Below the pieces are notes generated by a model that saw only the letters and a program-made list of their open reading frames with translations, did no database searches and was not told where the DNA came from. From Acidobacteriota bacterium (GTDB lineage Bacteria > Acidobacteriota > Blastocatellia > RBC074): 7,873 nucleotides of DNA. Shown here piece after piece: positions 1 to 6,629 of this stretch. How positions within the stretch are numbered: the first letter of the stretch is position 1; every line of letters starts with the position of its first letter. Both the position numbers and the translations under genes were made by a program. Location of the stretch: NCBI GenBank assembly GCA_013140935.1, contig JABFSD010000211.1, positions 1-7,873 of the forward strand, given 5' to 3'.

Positions 1-429
1 TTCTTTGCGATACACCTTCACGATGCGATCAGGTTCCCTGACCGGGAGCGGGCGCAACGCCGCCGCATTGAACACCGTGAAGAGCGCAGTGTTCACGCCA
101 ATGCCCAGTGCCAGCGTCAGCACGGCGATCAATGAAAAGCCCGGATGCTTCCGTAACATCCGCAGCCCAAATCGTAAGTCATGCCAAAGTGTTTCGAGCA
201 TGGGTAATCCTCTCTGTTCGCGGTGCAGTTCCTGCGTCAACGTCACACCGCCGAGTTTGATGAGCGCCTGTCGTCGCGCTTCTTCCGGCGACATCCCGGC
301 GCGCAAATTGTCTTCGATGTGCAAGGCCAGATGGCTTTCCAACTCTTCGGCGAATTCCTGCTCGCGTTGCCTGCGATTGAACAGACCAAAGAGCCGCACC
401 AGCCAGCCGCGTAATTGTCGTATGTTCAT
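1..429 (-). CDS. ADOP-type FtsX/MacB-like ABC permease, N-terminal part (cut by window edge)
   Basis: This is the start of a second large permease in the padR operon; only the first 143 residues lie in the window and the frame is open to base 1. It begins [17 protein letters not shown], followed by a charged helical cytoplasmic prefix ([10 protein letters not shown], then [17 protein letters not shown]) and then, near residues 77-125, the [22 protein letters not shown] entry to a first membrane helix ([16 protein letters not shown]). This order, prefix then '[11 protein letters not shown]', is the hallmark of acidobacterial ADOP permeases, which usually run to about 800-900 residues. The start at 429 is supported by an AGGAGG ribosome site at 434-439, four bases upstream, and by exact alignment with the start of the upstream permease. 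The gap to that gene's stop is only 17 bases, so the two are cotranscribed. The transported substrate cannot be deduced. Confidence 0.88.
   Translation of the reverse strand, partial: MNIRQLRGWLVRLFGLFNRRQREQEFAEELESHLALHIEDNLRAGMSPEEARRQALIKLGGVTLTQELHREQRGLPMLETLWHDLRFGLRMLRKHPGFSLIAVLTLALGIGVNTALFTVFNAAALRPLPVREPDRIVKVYRKE
131..429 (-). repeat. Copy 1 of duplicated permease gene start (~300 bp)
   Basis: The first 299 bases of the downstream permease align without gaps to 2887-3185, the first 299 bases of the upstream permease. I counted 33 mismatches, about 89% identity. Beyond this stretch similarity falls clearly within the first membrane helix and the periplasmic domain. Confidence 0.85.
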
Positions 430-446
430 CACGCCTCCTATCGTTA

Positions 447-3185
447 CTATTCGTGCCGGAGGGCGACCATCGGGTCTACGTTTGCGGCCCGACGAGCCGG
501 GACGAGGGCAGAGGCGACGGCTACTCCCAGCATCAACAGCATGGCGGCAACCAGCGTGAGCGGGTCATTGGGGCTGACGCCGTACAAGCGCGCGGAAATC
601 AGGCGCGTCGCCGCCAGCGCAGCGGGAATGCCGAGGGCGATGCCACCGAGCGCCAGCCACAGGCTTTCCCGCAATACCCGCCACAACACGTTCATGGGCG
701 TGGCTCCCAGCGCCAGTCGCAAGCCGATTTCATGGGTGCGTCGCGCGACCGTGTAAGCAATCACGCCGTACAATCCCAAACACGCGAGCAGCGCCGCCAG
801 CACGCCGAAAAAGCCTGCCAGCGCCGCCAGCAAGCGTTCCTGCGCCAGCACACGATTGAGTTGTTCTTCGAGCGTGGTGAAGCGGAGTACGGGTAGGCTG
901 GGATCAAGTTCACGCAACGCCTGATTGACGCTCGCGGTCAGGGTGGTTGGTTCGCCGCTTGTGCGCAACGCAATGCACCAGTTGAGCCGCAGAAAGCGCG
1001 CGTTCTGGCGATAGGGGAAATACCACGCGCCCCGGCTGTCGCGTGGCGTGCCGAGTTTGGCGTCTTTCGCTACGCCAACGATTTCCAGTGGGAAGCCCGT
1101 GCCGCCCATTGCATTAAAGCGTTTGCCAATCGGATTCTCATTCCCGAAAAAGAAACGCGCCATCGTTTCGCTGAGAATGGCGACTTGCGGCGCGGTTTCG
1201 CCGTCCTGTGCGGTGAAATCACGACCGGCGAGCAGCGGCGTTCCGACCGTCGCAAAGAAACCGGGCGACACGCCCAGTGAACTGATTGCCAATCCCGGCT
1301 TTGGCGTTTGCCCCTGCATCTGCAACGTCTCGCTCTGTCCGCCTCGCACATTGCCGTCGAGCAGCCCGCCCGTGGACACGCTGACCGATTGCACGCCCGG
1401 CAGCGTAGCCAACCGTTGCTGTACAGACTGCGCGAAATCAGCGAGCGCGGGAACCGTGCGCCCTGTCCGCACGGGCGCAGCCCAGACCATCAACAATTGG
1501 TTCCGTTCAAAGCCCGTCTCCTGCGATTGCAAATTGCGCAGCGTGCGCAAGAACAAACCCGCGCCCACCAGCAAGACCAGTGACAACGCCACTTGTGTAA
1601 TTACCAGCAGCTTGCCCAAGCTGAAACGCCCCCGCCCCCTGCCTGCATTGCCAGTGCTGCGTTCTTTCAAGGCTGCCGTCAATGCTACTTGCGACGAACG
1701 AAACGCAGGCGCAAGGCCAACCACCAAACAGATGAACAGGCACATCAATGCGGCGCAGGCAATGACACGCCCATCCAACCGCAGATAGAGCACCAGAGAG
1801 TTGTCTTCGATGCCAGTGGAGAGCGGCCCCGCCATCAACATCGCCGAGAGCAAATTTGTACCCCAAACCGCGAATAGCAATCCTGCGGCCCCACCCGCGA
1901 GCGCCAGCAACAGGCTTTCGGTCAGCAGTTGCCGGGCGATGCGTACCCGTCCCGCGCCCAGCGCCTGCCGCACGGCCATCTCGCGTTCCCGCGTCGCCGC
2001 GCGCGCCAGCAACAGGTTCGCCACGTTCGCACACACCGCCAGCAACACCAGTCCGACCATCCCCGCCAGAATCGCCAGTGGCTGCGTCAACGCCTGGCGC
2101 TGCGCCGAATATCCGCTCGCCGCTGATTCCAACTCAATGCGTCGTTGCGCGATAAACTGGCGCTGTTCCGCTGTGAGGTTGGAACCCGCTTCCGCCAGCA
2201 AACTCTGCTGATAAATCAACTGCGAAGCCGCCTGTGCTTGCGCCTGCGACACGTCCGGTTTGAGACGCGCGATGACCAGCGCAGGAAATTTCGCCGACCC
2301 GCCCGGCACTTCCGGCATCACTTGCGAAGCCATCATGAACGGAACCCACAAATCCGCCGGTCTGCCGACCCATTCGCCCGTGAAGCCGCGCGGTGTCACG
2401 CCAATGATGGTGTATGTCGTCCCCGTCAGCGTCAGCGTGCGCCCCACAATGTCAGGAGCCAGTGCAAACCGGCTTTGCCAATAACCATGACTGATGACCG
2501 CGACCGGATGACCGCCGGGCACGCGATTGTCATCAGGCGTGAACGTTCTGCCGCTGACTGCCTCAACCCCTAACGTGGCAAAGTAATTTCCCGATGCCAT
2601 GCCGACCCGCACCTGACCGGAATCAGCACCGGGATTGGCGGCTGGTTCAGAGCGTTCGATCAGCCAGTTCGCCGCGACTTCCGTAAAAACCTGCGGCTGT
2701 TCGCGCAACCGCTCGAAGATCGGATACGACACATCGTAAATCGTGCGATTGGACGATTCAGCGCGTCGGAACAACACCAATTGCTCCGGTTGCGGCGCCG
2801 ACAGCGTTCGCCACATCAGCGCATCAAACAGGCTGAAGAGCGCGCTGCTTGCACCGATACCAACAGCCAATGTCAGAATCGCAATCAACGTAGAGCTTGG
2901 ATGCTTCCGCAACATCCGCAGCCCAAAGCGTAAGTCTTGGAAAAGTGTTTCGAGCATCGGTAATCCTCTCTGTTCGCGGTGTAGTTCTTGTGTCAACGTC
3001 ACACCGCCGAGTTTGATGAGCGCCCGTCGTCGCGCCTCTTCCGGCGACATTCCGGCGCGCAGATTGTCTTCGATGTGGAAGGCCAGATGACTCTCCAACT
3101 CTTCGGCGAATTCACGCTCGCGTTGTTTGCGAGAGAACAGACCGAAAAGCCGCACCAGCCAGCCGCGTAGTTGTCGCATCTCCAT
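447..3185 (-). CDS. ADOP-type FtsX/MacB-like ABC transporter permease, full length
   Basis: An inner-membrane permease of 912 residues built from two FtsX-like modules. Seen in order: cytoplasmic prefix (residues ~1-75, [10 protein letters not shown]...[17 protein letters not shown]); [11 protein letters not shown] (85-94) and a first membrane helix (~98-122); a long extracytoplasmic MacB-like domain (~125-365); three helices (~368-395, 420-445, 473-494) with the FtsX signature [13 protein letters not shown] at 401-413; a fifth helix (~524-546); a second periplasmic domain (~550-785); and three helices at the C terminus (~786-812, 838-862, 874-896) with a second signature [11 protein letters not shown] at 818-828, ending DPMVALRHE. 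An open frame extends further upstream into padR, but the start at 3185 is preferred: AGGAG at 3191-3195 is five bases away, its ATG overlaps the padR TGA by one base, and it matches the start of the downstream paralogue. The family usually lacks a linked ATPase and none is present here. Its role may be export or transenvelope force transmission as in MacB; the substrate is unknown. Confidence 0.93.
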   Translation of the reverse strand: MEMRQLRGWLVRLFGLFSRKQREREFAEELESHLAFHIEDNLRAGMSPEEARRRALIKLGGVTLTQELHREQRGLPMLETLFQDLRFGLRMLRKHPSSTLIAILTLAVGIGASSALFSLFDALMWRTLSAPQPEQLVLFRRAESSNRTIYDVSYPIFERLREQPQVFTEVAANWLIERSEPAANPGADSGQVRVGMASGNYFATLGVEAVSGRTFTPDDNRVPGGHPVAVISHGYWQSRFALAPDIVGRTLTLTGTTYTIIGVTPRGFTGEWVGRPADLWVPFMMASQVMPEVPGGSAKFPALVIARLKPDVSQAQAQAASQLIYQQSLLAEAGSNLTAEQRQFIAQRRIELESAASGYSAQRQALTQPLAILAGMVGLVLLAVCANVANLLLARAATREREMAVRQALGAGRVRIARQLLTESLLLALAGGAAGLLFAVWGTNLLSAMLMAGPLSTGIEDNSLVLYLRLDGRVIACAALMCLFICLVVGLAPAFRSSQVALTAALKERSTGNAGRGRGRFSLGKLLVITQVALSLVLLVGAGLFLRTLRNLQSQETGFERNQLLMVWAAPVRTGRTVPALADFAQSVQQRLATLPGVQSVSVSTGGLLDGNVRGGQSETLQMQGQTPKPGLAISSLGVSPGFFATVGTPLLAGRDFTAQDGETAPQVAILSETMARFFFGNENPIGKRFNAMGGTGFPLEIVGVAKDAKLGTPRDSRGAWYFPYRQNARFLRLNWCIALRTSGEPTTLTASVNQALRELDPSLPVLRFTTLEEQLNRVLAQERLLAALAGFFGVLAALLACLGLYGVIAYTVARRTHEIGLRLALGATPMNVLWRVLRESLWLALGGIALGIPAALAATRLISARLYGVSPNDPLTLVAAMLLMLGVAVASALVPARRAANVDPMVALRHE
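2887..3185 (-). repeat. Copy 2 of duplicated permease gene start (~300 bp)
   Basis: Direct-repeat partner of 131-429 at a constant offset of 2756 bases. It encodes the cytoplasmic prefix and the entry to the first membrane helix. The repeat is in the same orientation, so recombination between the copies would delete one permease body. Confidence 0.85.
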
Positions 3186-3526
3186 CAGGACTCCTGTGGC
3201 GGAACAAAGAAGCGCGCCAGAATCGCCGTCGTCGTCTCCCATTTTTGCGTTTCTTTCGCCAACTGTTTGCGGCCCGCGCGCGTCAGTTTGTAAAACTTCG
3301 CCTTGCGGTTGTTGTCCGACACGCCCCATTCCGCCGCGATGTAGCCTTCCTGTTCCAGCTTCACCAGCGCCGGATAGACCGTGCCGTAATTGAGCGCCAG
3401 CACATTCTCGCTGGTCTGTTCGATGCGCCGTGCAATGCCGTAGCCGTGCTGCGGCCCCAACGCTTCAAGCGTCTTGAGCACCATCAAAGCCATCGTACCC
3501 TGCCAGACATCGGTTTTTTCATTCAT
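3185..3526 (-). CDS. PadR-family winged-helix transcriptional regulator
   Basis: A 113-residue DNA-binding protein of the small PadR subfamily. Seen: a first helix TMALMVLKTLEALGPQHGYGIARRI (11-35), the recognition-helix region LNYGTVYPALVKLEQEGYI (45-63) with the family's G-T-x-Y-P-x-L-x-x-L-E-x-x-G pattern, and the wing KAKFYKLTRAGRKQL (75-89), followed by a short C-terminal helix for dimerisation. PadR proteins of this size usually repress neighbouring transporter genes and release DNA on binding a ligand or on stress. Here the gene is first in an operon with two permeases, and its TGA overlaps the next ATG, so it very likely regulates them and itself. The start at 3526 is supported by AGGAGG at 3535-3540, eight bases upstream. 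The effector is not deducible. Confidence 0.93.
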   Translation of the reverse strand: MNEKTDVWQGTMALMVLKTLEALGPQHGYGIARRIEQTSENVLALNYGTVYPALVKLEQEGYIAAEWGVSDNNRKAKFYKLTRAGRKQLAKETQKWETTTAILARFFVPPQES

Positions 3527-3540
3527 CGTCGTTGCCTCCT

Positions 3541-3600
3541 GATTCAGTTGTATTCATATTGATAAGGTATAGGAAGAATGCCACAGCTTGTATAACGTGG
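3541..3600 (-). promoter_or_regulatory. Probable promoter/operator region of the padR-permease operon
   Basis: This AT-rich patch lies just upstream of padR in an otherwise GC-richer neighbourhood. On the minus strand it contains TATACC (+ strand 3566-3571), a possible -10, and an imperfect dyad ATTCATATTGAT (+ strand, about 3552-3563) where four of six pairs match. PadR proteins often bind AT-rich dyads over their own promoter, so an operator here is plausible. No convincing -35 was found, so the exact promoter is uncertain. The rest of the gap to the insertion sequence (3601-3719) shows nothing I can recognise. Confidence 0.3.
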
Positions 3601-3719
3601 CAATAGCAGCAGGAACAGGCGGTTCATCGGCGGCAACTTTTTGTTTGGGGAAAGGGCATGGCAAGCAGGAAGAGGTGACAGGAGGATTGCTCGAACTTCG
3701 CCAGCGGGAAACGAGGGGA

Positions 3720-3727
3720 ATCATTCA
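3720..3727. repeat. Target site duplication, left copy
   Basis: ATCATTCA immediately outside the left inverted repeat, identical to 5422-5429. It marks the insertion point. Confidence 0.9.
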
Positions 3728-3745
3728 CTCCGTTGCGGAAAGTTT
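3728..3745. repeat. IS left terminal inverted repeat
   Basis: CTCCGTTGCGGAAAGTTT, an exact reverse complement of 5404-5421. The transposase stop codon (3744-3746) overlaps its inner edge, so the gene runs into the repeat. Confidence 0.92.
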
Positions 3746-5327
3746 ACTCCCGCTTTGCCAATTGAGGCAGATGGTCTTCCAACCAATGCTTGAGGCGTGC
3801 CTGGACTCCTGGTGACAAGTGCAGCACCAGATGGACGAAACTCAACGTCTCAAAGATTTCAAAGTATCCGCCCGCATAAACAATTACGTTGGTACGACGG
3901 CTTTTTAATTGCTCGAAGGCCATGGCTTGCCGGGTTTTGCCGGCGAAGTGTGCGCCCGCCGCCGTGTTCGCAAACAGTTGGTAGAGGCTGTAACTGAGCA
4001 GCACCGTCAGCAGGTAAAACACCACCTGGCTGTAGCGCGTGCTACTCAATTTCTGCAACTGCCAACCGCCACTCTTGAGCTGTTCGTAATCCTGCTCGAT
4101 CTCCGGGCGCTGCTGGTAATGCTTGACGATCCATTTGGCACTCAGGCTCCCGTCCGTCGTCACCAATACGAGGTAATCAAGCGCCTGCTTCTTCTCGTTG
4201 AAAAAGCGAATGACACAGGCGTTGAGCGGCACTTCACATTCATCCCACACATGCTCGACCCCGCGCACGAAAGCGATCTGCTGCTCCTTGCGCGTCGGAT
4301 GCGGCTGCCATTGATTGGCCATCTGCGCCAGCTTCACCGCTTCTTCATAAGACAGCATCCCGTGACGCAACGGGACGATCACATCCACGCTACGATCGCG
4401 CTTGAGATAAGTAATCACCGCGCCGTCCAACAGCCCGCGATCTTCCAATAACAAATCGCCCGCGCGAAAGACCGTGCCGCTTTTCACCAGGGGCTCACAC
4501 AGCTTGGCATCGTGCGTTTGAATCGGCCCCACCGTCGCTTGCGTAATCAGCCCCGCCGTGTCCAACAGCGTCCGCACGGTCGCCAATTTGTAGCCGCGTT
4601 TTAATTGCCCGTCCTCATCTTTGACCACGCCGCTGCATTCGTAGGTCCCGCGCTCCAACTCCACCATGATCTTCGTCGCGTCGAGAATGTGAATGCGCCG
4701 TCCGTCCCCGGTTTGCGCATACTCCAACAAAGCTGCCCCGACCGTGCGGTTGTACCAATCCAACAATTGCCCGGCCACGGCGTGCGAACGTGCCGCCGCG
4801 TCCGCCTCATCCAACCCCGGCTCTTTGACGGCGCGGCGCGAAGCCCGCGCGCGCACTTTGACCGCCGCCCCACCCGGCACCGCAGCGGCTTGATCTTCCT
4901 TCGTCACCGCGACCTGCTTTTCCGCCTTGCCCAACAACTTGCGCAGCACGTCTTCACTGTAAAGTTGATCCTCACCCGTCCCGCGCCCGCTCAACCCTGC
5001 GCCTTCCTCCAGCACTTCCGGGCTGTATCCCAACGCTCCCAACACGCGCGCCGAACGCAACACGTACCCCGTTTTGCGTTGCGAATAAATACTCGCAAAA
5101 CGCGCCGCTACTTCCGCCGCCAGAATCACGTCACAACCAATCTCCGACCAGTTACGCGGATCGGGAAACCCGTCGGCCCACTGCTGCAACAAGCCACTCT
5201 CGATCGCAAAGAGCAAAAATTCATCGGTGATTTCTTCGTGGGCCGTGTCGAGGTGCAAGACCTCCCCACGTTCCAGCGCTTCACGCACGGCCTCGCCGTT
5301 GCGCGCTACGAGTTTGATGCTTTCCAT
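3744..5327 (-). CDS. IS4-family DDE transposase
   Basis: A 527-residue cut-and-paste transposase that acts on the inverted repeats of its own element. Seen: an N-terminal DNA-binding region (about 1-150), a low-complexity linker rich in A, V, K and R (~140-175), then the RNase H-like catalytic core. First Asp is D216 in HILDATKI; second Asp is D296 in LLLEDRGLLDG; the glutamate is E411 in YQQRPEIEQDYEQLK, which fits the IS4 YREK pattern Y-x2-R-x3-E-x6-K exactly (Y404, R407, E411, K418). A beta-rich insertion lies between the second Asp and Glu, as in Tn5/IS4 enzymes. The frame extends 10 residues further upstream, but MESIKLVARNGEAV at 5327 is chosen because AGGAGG (5333-5338) lies six bases before it. 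No frameshift or missing catalytic residue was seen, so the enzyme should be functional. Confidence 0.93.
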   Translation of the reverse strand: MESIKLVARNGEAVREALERGEVLHLDTAHEEITDEFLLFAIESGLLQQWADGFPDPRNWSEIGCDVILAAEVAARFASIYSQRKTGYVLRSARVLGALGYSPEVLEEGAGLSGRGTGEDQLYSEDVLRKLLGKAEKQVAVTKEDQAAAVPGGAAVKVRARASRRAVKEPGLDEADAAARSHAVAGQLLDWYNRTVGAALLEYAQTGDGRRIHILDATKIMVELERGTYECSGVVKDEDGQLKRGYKLATVRTLLDTAGLITQATVGPIQTHDAKLCEPLVKSGTVFRAGDLLLEDRGLLDGAVITYLKRDRSVDVIVPLRHGMLSYEEAVKLAQMANQWQPHPTRKEQQIAFVRGVEHVWDECEVPLNACVIRFFNEKKQALDYLVLVTTDGSLSAKWIVKHYQQRPEIEQDYEQLKSGGWQLQKLSSTRYSQVVFYLLTVLLSYSLYQLFANTAAGAHFAGKTRQAMAFEQLKSRRTNVIVYAGGYFEIFETLSFVHLVLHLSPGVQARLKHWLEDHLPQLAKRE

Positions 5328-5347
5328 CACTGACCTCCTCGTCAGGC

Positions 5348-5374
5348 AGGATAGCATTTCTCGTTGACTGTCAA
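5348..5374 (-). promoter_or_regulatory. Probable transposase promoter overlapped by a palindrome
   Basis: On the minus strand a perfect -35 TTGACA (5369-5374) is followed after 15 bases by TATCCT (5348-5353), preceded by TGC as in an extended -10. Transcription would start near 5341, just before the ribosome site. The -35 lies within a perfect 13-base palindrome GTTGACTGTCAAC (5363-5375). The spacer is shorter than the usual 17, so strength is uncertain. Confidence 0.5.
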
Positions 5375-5403
5375 CTGGTTAGACCCTTCGTCGCCGTAAG
5401 TTC

Positions 5404-5421
5404 AAACTTTCCGCAACGGAG
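5404..5421. repeat. IS right terminal inverted repeat
   Basis: AAACTTTCCGCAACGGAG, an exact reverse complement of the left end at 3728-3745. Confidence 0.92.
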
Positions 5422-5429
5422 ATCATTCA
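5422..5429. repeat. Target site duplication, right copy
   Basis: ATCATTCA immediately outside the right inverted repeat, identical to 3720-3727. Confidence 0.9.
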
Positions 5430-5441
5430 ATCAGAGCTTGC

Positions 5442-5573
5442 TCAATGACTGACTATCCTTCCGCGTTCGGGCGTTTCGCCGCGTGCGATACGGTCGCGGA
5501 TGGCTTCGTCGAGATGACTGCGGATTTCGGCGTCGAGGTCTTCGTCTTTGTGTTGGAACCAATTGAATTGCAT
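5442..5573 (-). pseudogene. Truncated ADOP permease start (fragment 1), 43-codon remnant
   Basis: The frame begins MQFNWFQHKDEDLDAEIRSH and continues LDEAIRDRIARGETPE, then leaves the family with RGRIVSH and a stop. The first ~36 residues match the cytoplasmic prefix of ADOP permeases (KDEDLDAEIRSHLDEAI...RGETP), which would normally continue into an AR-rich helix, a first membrane helix and ~750 more residues. A GGAG ribosome site lies nine bases upstream of the start, so the remnant could still be translated. The 83 bases 5467-5549 are ~90% identical (8 mismatches) to 6382-6464. The missing body is not found anywhere in the window. It starts only 37 bases from xisH, divergently, so its original upstream region is gone. 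Confidence 0.8.
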
Positions 5574-5597
5574 CTTTCTCGTCTCCGGGTTGGGGTT

Positions 5598-5603
5598 TAC
5601 AAT
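5598..5603 (+). promoter_or_regulatory. Candidate -10 element of xisHI
   Basis: TACAAT (5 of 6 to TATAAT) ends seven bases before the xisH ATG at 5611. No Shine-Dalgarno sequence is visible ahead of that ATG. The spacing is what is expected for a leaderless transcript that starts at or next to the start codon. No good -35 is seen at the usual distance. Confidence 0.4.
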
Positions 5604-5610
5604 CGCGGCG

Positions 5611-6027
5611 ATGGCAGCGAAAGACCTTTATCACGAACAAGTCAAAGCCGCGTTGGGCAAGGACGGCTGGACGATTACGGCTGACCCGTTGGCGCTCGAT
5701 TGGGACAACCGTGACGTACAAATTGATCTGGCGGCGGAAAAGCTTTTGCTCGCTGAAAAAGACGCGCGCCGCATCGCCATCGAAGTCAAAAGCTTTCTCA
5801 GCAGTTCCTTGCTGCAAGATTTGTATGCCGCCTTGGACCAGTTCCTGCTCTATCGCAAGGCCCTGCAAAACACCGAGCCTGAGCGTGAATTGTTCCTGGC
5901 CGTACGCGAAGCCGTCTGGCAAAGCCTGCTCAACCGCACAGACAGCGCGGCGCTGTTGCATGATTACCAAGTCAAGCTGCTCATTTTCGATGAACAAGAG
6001 GAGGCCATTACGCAATGGATCAGTTAA
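5611..6027 (+). CDS. xisH: XisH-family protein (fdxN element excision controlling factor)
   Basis: A 138-residue protein, the normal XisH length. It matches the family throughout: AAKDLYHEQVKAALGKDGWTI at the N terminus, a DxxIDLAAE-type segment (D35, D39), IAIEVKSF (55-62), the DLYAALDQFLLYRKAL helix (70-85), EPERELFLAV (89-98) and a C-terminal EAITQWIS. D39, E58 and K60, with Q77 after them, fit a PD-(D/E)XK nuclease-like core, so the catalytic set appears intact. In Anabaena, XisH and XisI are needed together with the recombinase XisF for excision of the fdxN element; most homologues elsewhere have no known role. The start at 5611 is chosen over an upstream ATG because the family motif begins there. 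It overlaps xisI by 13 bases, so the two are translated together. Confidence 0.93.
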   Translation: MAAKDLYHEQVKAALGKDGWTITADPLALDWDNRDVQIDLAAEKLLLAEKDARRIAIEVKSFLSSSLLQDLYAALDQFLLYRKALQNTEPERELFLAVREAVWQSLLNRTDSAALLHDYQVKLLIFDEQEEAITQWIS

Positions 6028-6350
6028 CGCATTACCGTCAGGTCATCAAGCAATTGTTGGGGGAACTGGCGCGGCGGCGTCCGGCCAATCCCCACCTTGC
6101 CTATCAGACCTTGTTTGACCGGCACGCCGACAGTTACGCGCTGGTCGCCATCGGCTGGCAACACGCGCGCCGCATCCATCATTTCGTCGTGCATCTCGAA
6201 ATCGTCAACGACAAGATTTGGATTCAAGCCGACAACACCGACCTCGACATTGCCGCCGAATTGGAACGCGCGGGCATTCCAAAACACCAAATCGTCCTAG
6301 GCTTCCATCCACCGCAAGTGCGCCCGCTCACCGAATACGCCGCTGCTTAA
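6015..6350 (+). CDS. xisI: XisI-family protein (fdxN element excision controlling factor)
   Basis: A 111-residue protein, the usual XisI length. The family pattern is clear: an N-terminal helix MDQLTHYRQVIKQLL, a central strand region RIHHFVVHLEIVNDKIWIQ (53-71), and the strongly conserved tail TDLDIAAELERAGIPKHQIV (75-94) followed by LGFHPPQVRPLTEYAAA. One small departure from the common form is DNTD where many homologues have DGTE. AGAGGAGG at 5997-6004, inside xisH, is a strong ribosome site ten bases before the ATG. XisI is the obligate partner of XisH in the Anabaena system, thought to act as a complex; its biochemical activity is not established. Its 3' end runs convergently into the second permease fragment. 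Confidence 0.93.
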   Translation: MDQLTHYRQVIKQLLGELARRRPANPHLAYQTLFDRHADSYALVAIGWQHARRIHHFVVHLEIVNDKIWIQADNTDLDIAAELERAGIPKHQIVLGFHPPQVRPLTEYAAA

Positions 6351-6374
6351 CGATATTCCCGTCAGGCATTGATG

Positions 6375-6485
6375 CGCTTCGTCAGGCGCTTCGCCGCGCG
6401 CGAGGCGGTCGCGGATGGTTTCGTCGAGATGGCTGCGGATTTCGGCGTCGAGTTCTTCGTCTTTGCGTTGTCGCCAGAATTTCAT
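6375..6485 (-). pseudogene. Truncated ADOP permease start (fragment 2)
   Basis: The frame begins MKFWRQRKDEELDAEIRSHL and continues DETIRDRLARGEAPDEA (37 residues), the conserved cytoplasmic prefix of ADOP permeases, then becomes unrelated sequence that runs antisense into the last ~50 bases of xisI (frame closes at 6297). An AGGAG ribosome site stands eight bases before the ATG, so this was a genuine gene start. It follows the stop of the rightmost permease by 194 bases in the same orientation, so it may have been the next gene of that cluster. It is the direct-repeat partner of the remnant at 5442-5573. The rest of the permease is absent. Confidence 0.8.
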
Positions 6486-6528
6486 GCTTCACGCTCCTGT
6501 TTATAGAACGTAGTCGCAATCGGCTCTC

Positions 6529-6578
6529 AAGCTCCGTTAGGAGCGAAATGTGCCGCAGATGTCGCTCCTACGGAGCTT
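6529..6578. repeat. Long inverted repeat (REP-like hairpin)
   Basis: Arms AAGCTCCGTTAGGAGCGA (6529-6546) and TCGCTCCTACGGAGCTT (6562-6578) pair along their length with one extra T in the left arm, enclosing a 15-base loop. Each arm is itself partly palindromic (CTCC...GGAG). There is no T tract after either side, so it is not a standard terminator. The form resembles dispersed intergenic palindromes mobilised by a RAYT-type transposase or a small MITE. Confidence 0.8.
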
Positions 6579-6612
6579 GGGGAATCGTCGTGCGCTGTTG
6601 CTATAAATAGGC

Positions 6613-6629
6613 CGCTCCTACTGGAGCTT
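6613..6629. repeat. Third copy of the hairpin arm motif
   Basis: CGCTCCTACTGGAGCTT repeats the right arm at 6562-6578 with few differences, and the following TGGGRA context is shared. A CTATAAATA next to it (6601-6609) resembles the complement of TTTATAG at 6510-6516 on the other side of the hairpin, suggesting that a longer repeat unit is present in opposite orientations. Confidence 0.6.

Larger units (their letters stand above)
3728..5421 (-). mobile_element. Complete IS4-family insertion sequence (1694 bp)
   Basis: The element is bounded by perfect 18-bp terminal inverted repeats (CTCCGTTGCGGAAAGTTT at 3728-3745 and its complement at 5404-5421) and by an 8-bp perfect target duplication ATCATTCA just outside each end. 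It carries one intact transposase on the minus strand, filling nearly the whole element. The family is assigned from the YREK signature in the transposase; the 8-bp duplication is within the range known for IS4 subgroups. Perfect ends, perfect duplication and an intact gene point to a recent, potentially active insertion. It sits between padR and a truncated permease start. Confidence 0.93.

Noticed and set aside
1048..1788. 246-codon plus-strand open frame
   Set aside because: It lies opposite the full-length permease; its composition (C, R, S and P rich) is typical of an antisense shadow.
3186..3329. Extension of the permease upstream into padR (48 extra residues)
   Set aside because: The extra part overlaps padR in another frame, has no family similarity, and the start at 3185 has a good ribosome site and matches the paralogue's start.
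3588..3815. 75-codon plus-strand open frame running from the padR upstream region into the IS
   Set aside because: It crosses the IS boundary and target duplication, so it cannot be an old gene; no ribosome site or known motif.
3909..4451. 180-codon plus-strand open frame within the insertion sequence, and a 242-codon one at 4605-5333
   Set aside because: Both are opposite the transposase, which has clear catalytic motifs. They look like frame shadows in GC-rich coding DNA, and no family was recognised.
5431..6015. 194-codon open frame on the minus strand opposite xisH
   Set aside because: It is antisense to xisH, which matches its family over its full length; the antisense protein is not recognisable, rich in R and Q, and lacks a ribosome site.
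6529..6578. Rho-independent terminator reading of the long hairpin
   Set aside because: The stem is long and stable, but no T run follows on either strand, and a third copy of the arm nearby points to a repeat family instead.
6529..6629. CRISPR array
   Set aside because: Copies are in opposite orientations, unevenly spaced and few, with no spacer pattern or cas gene.
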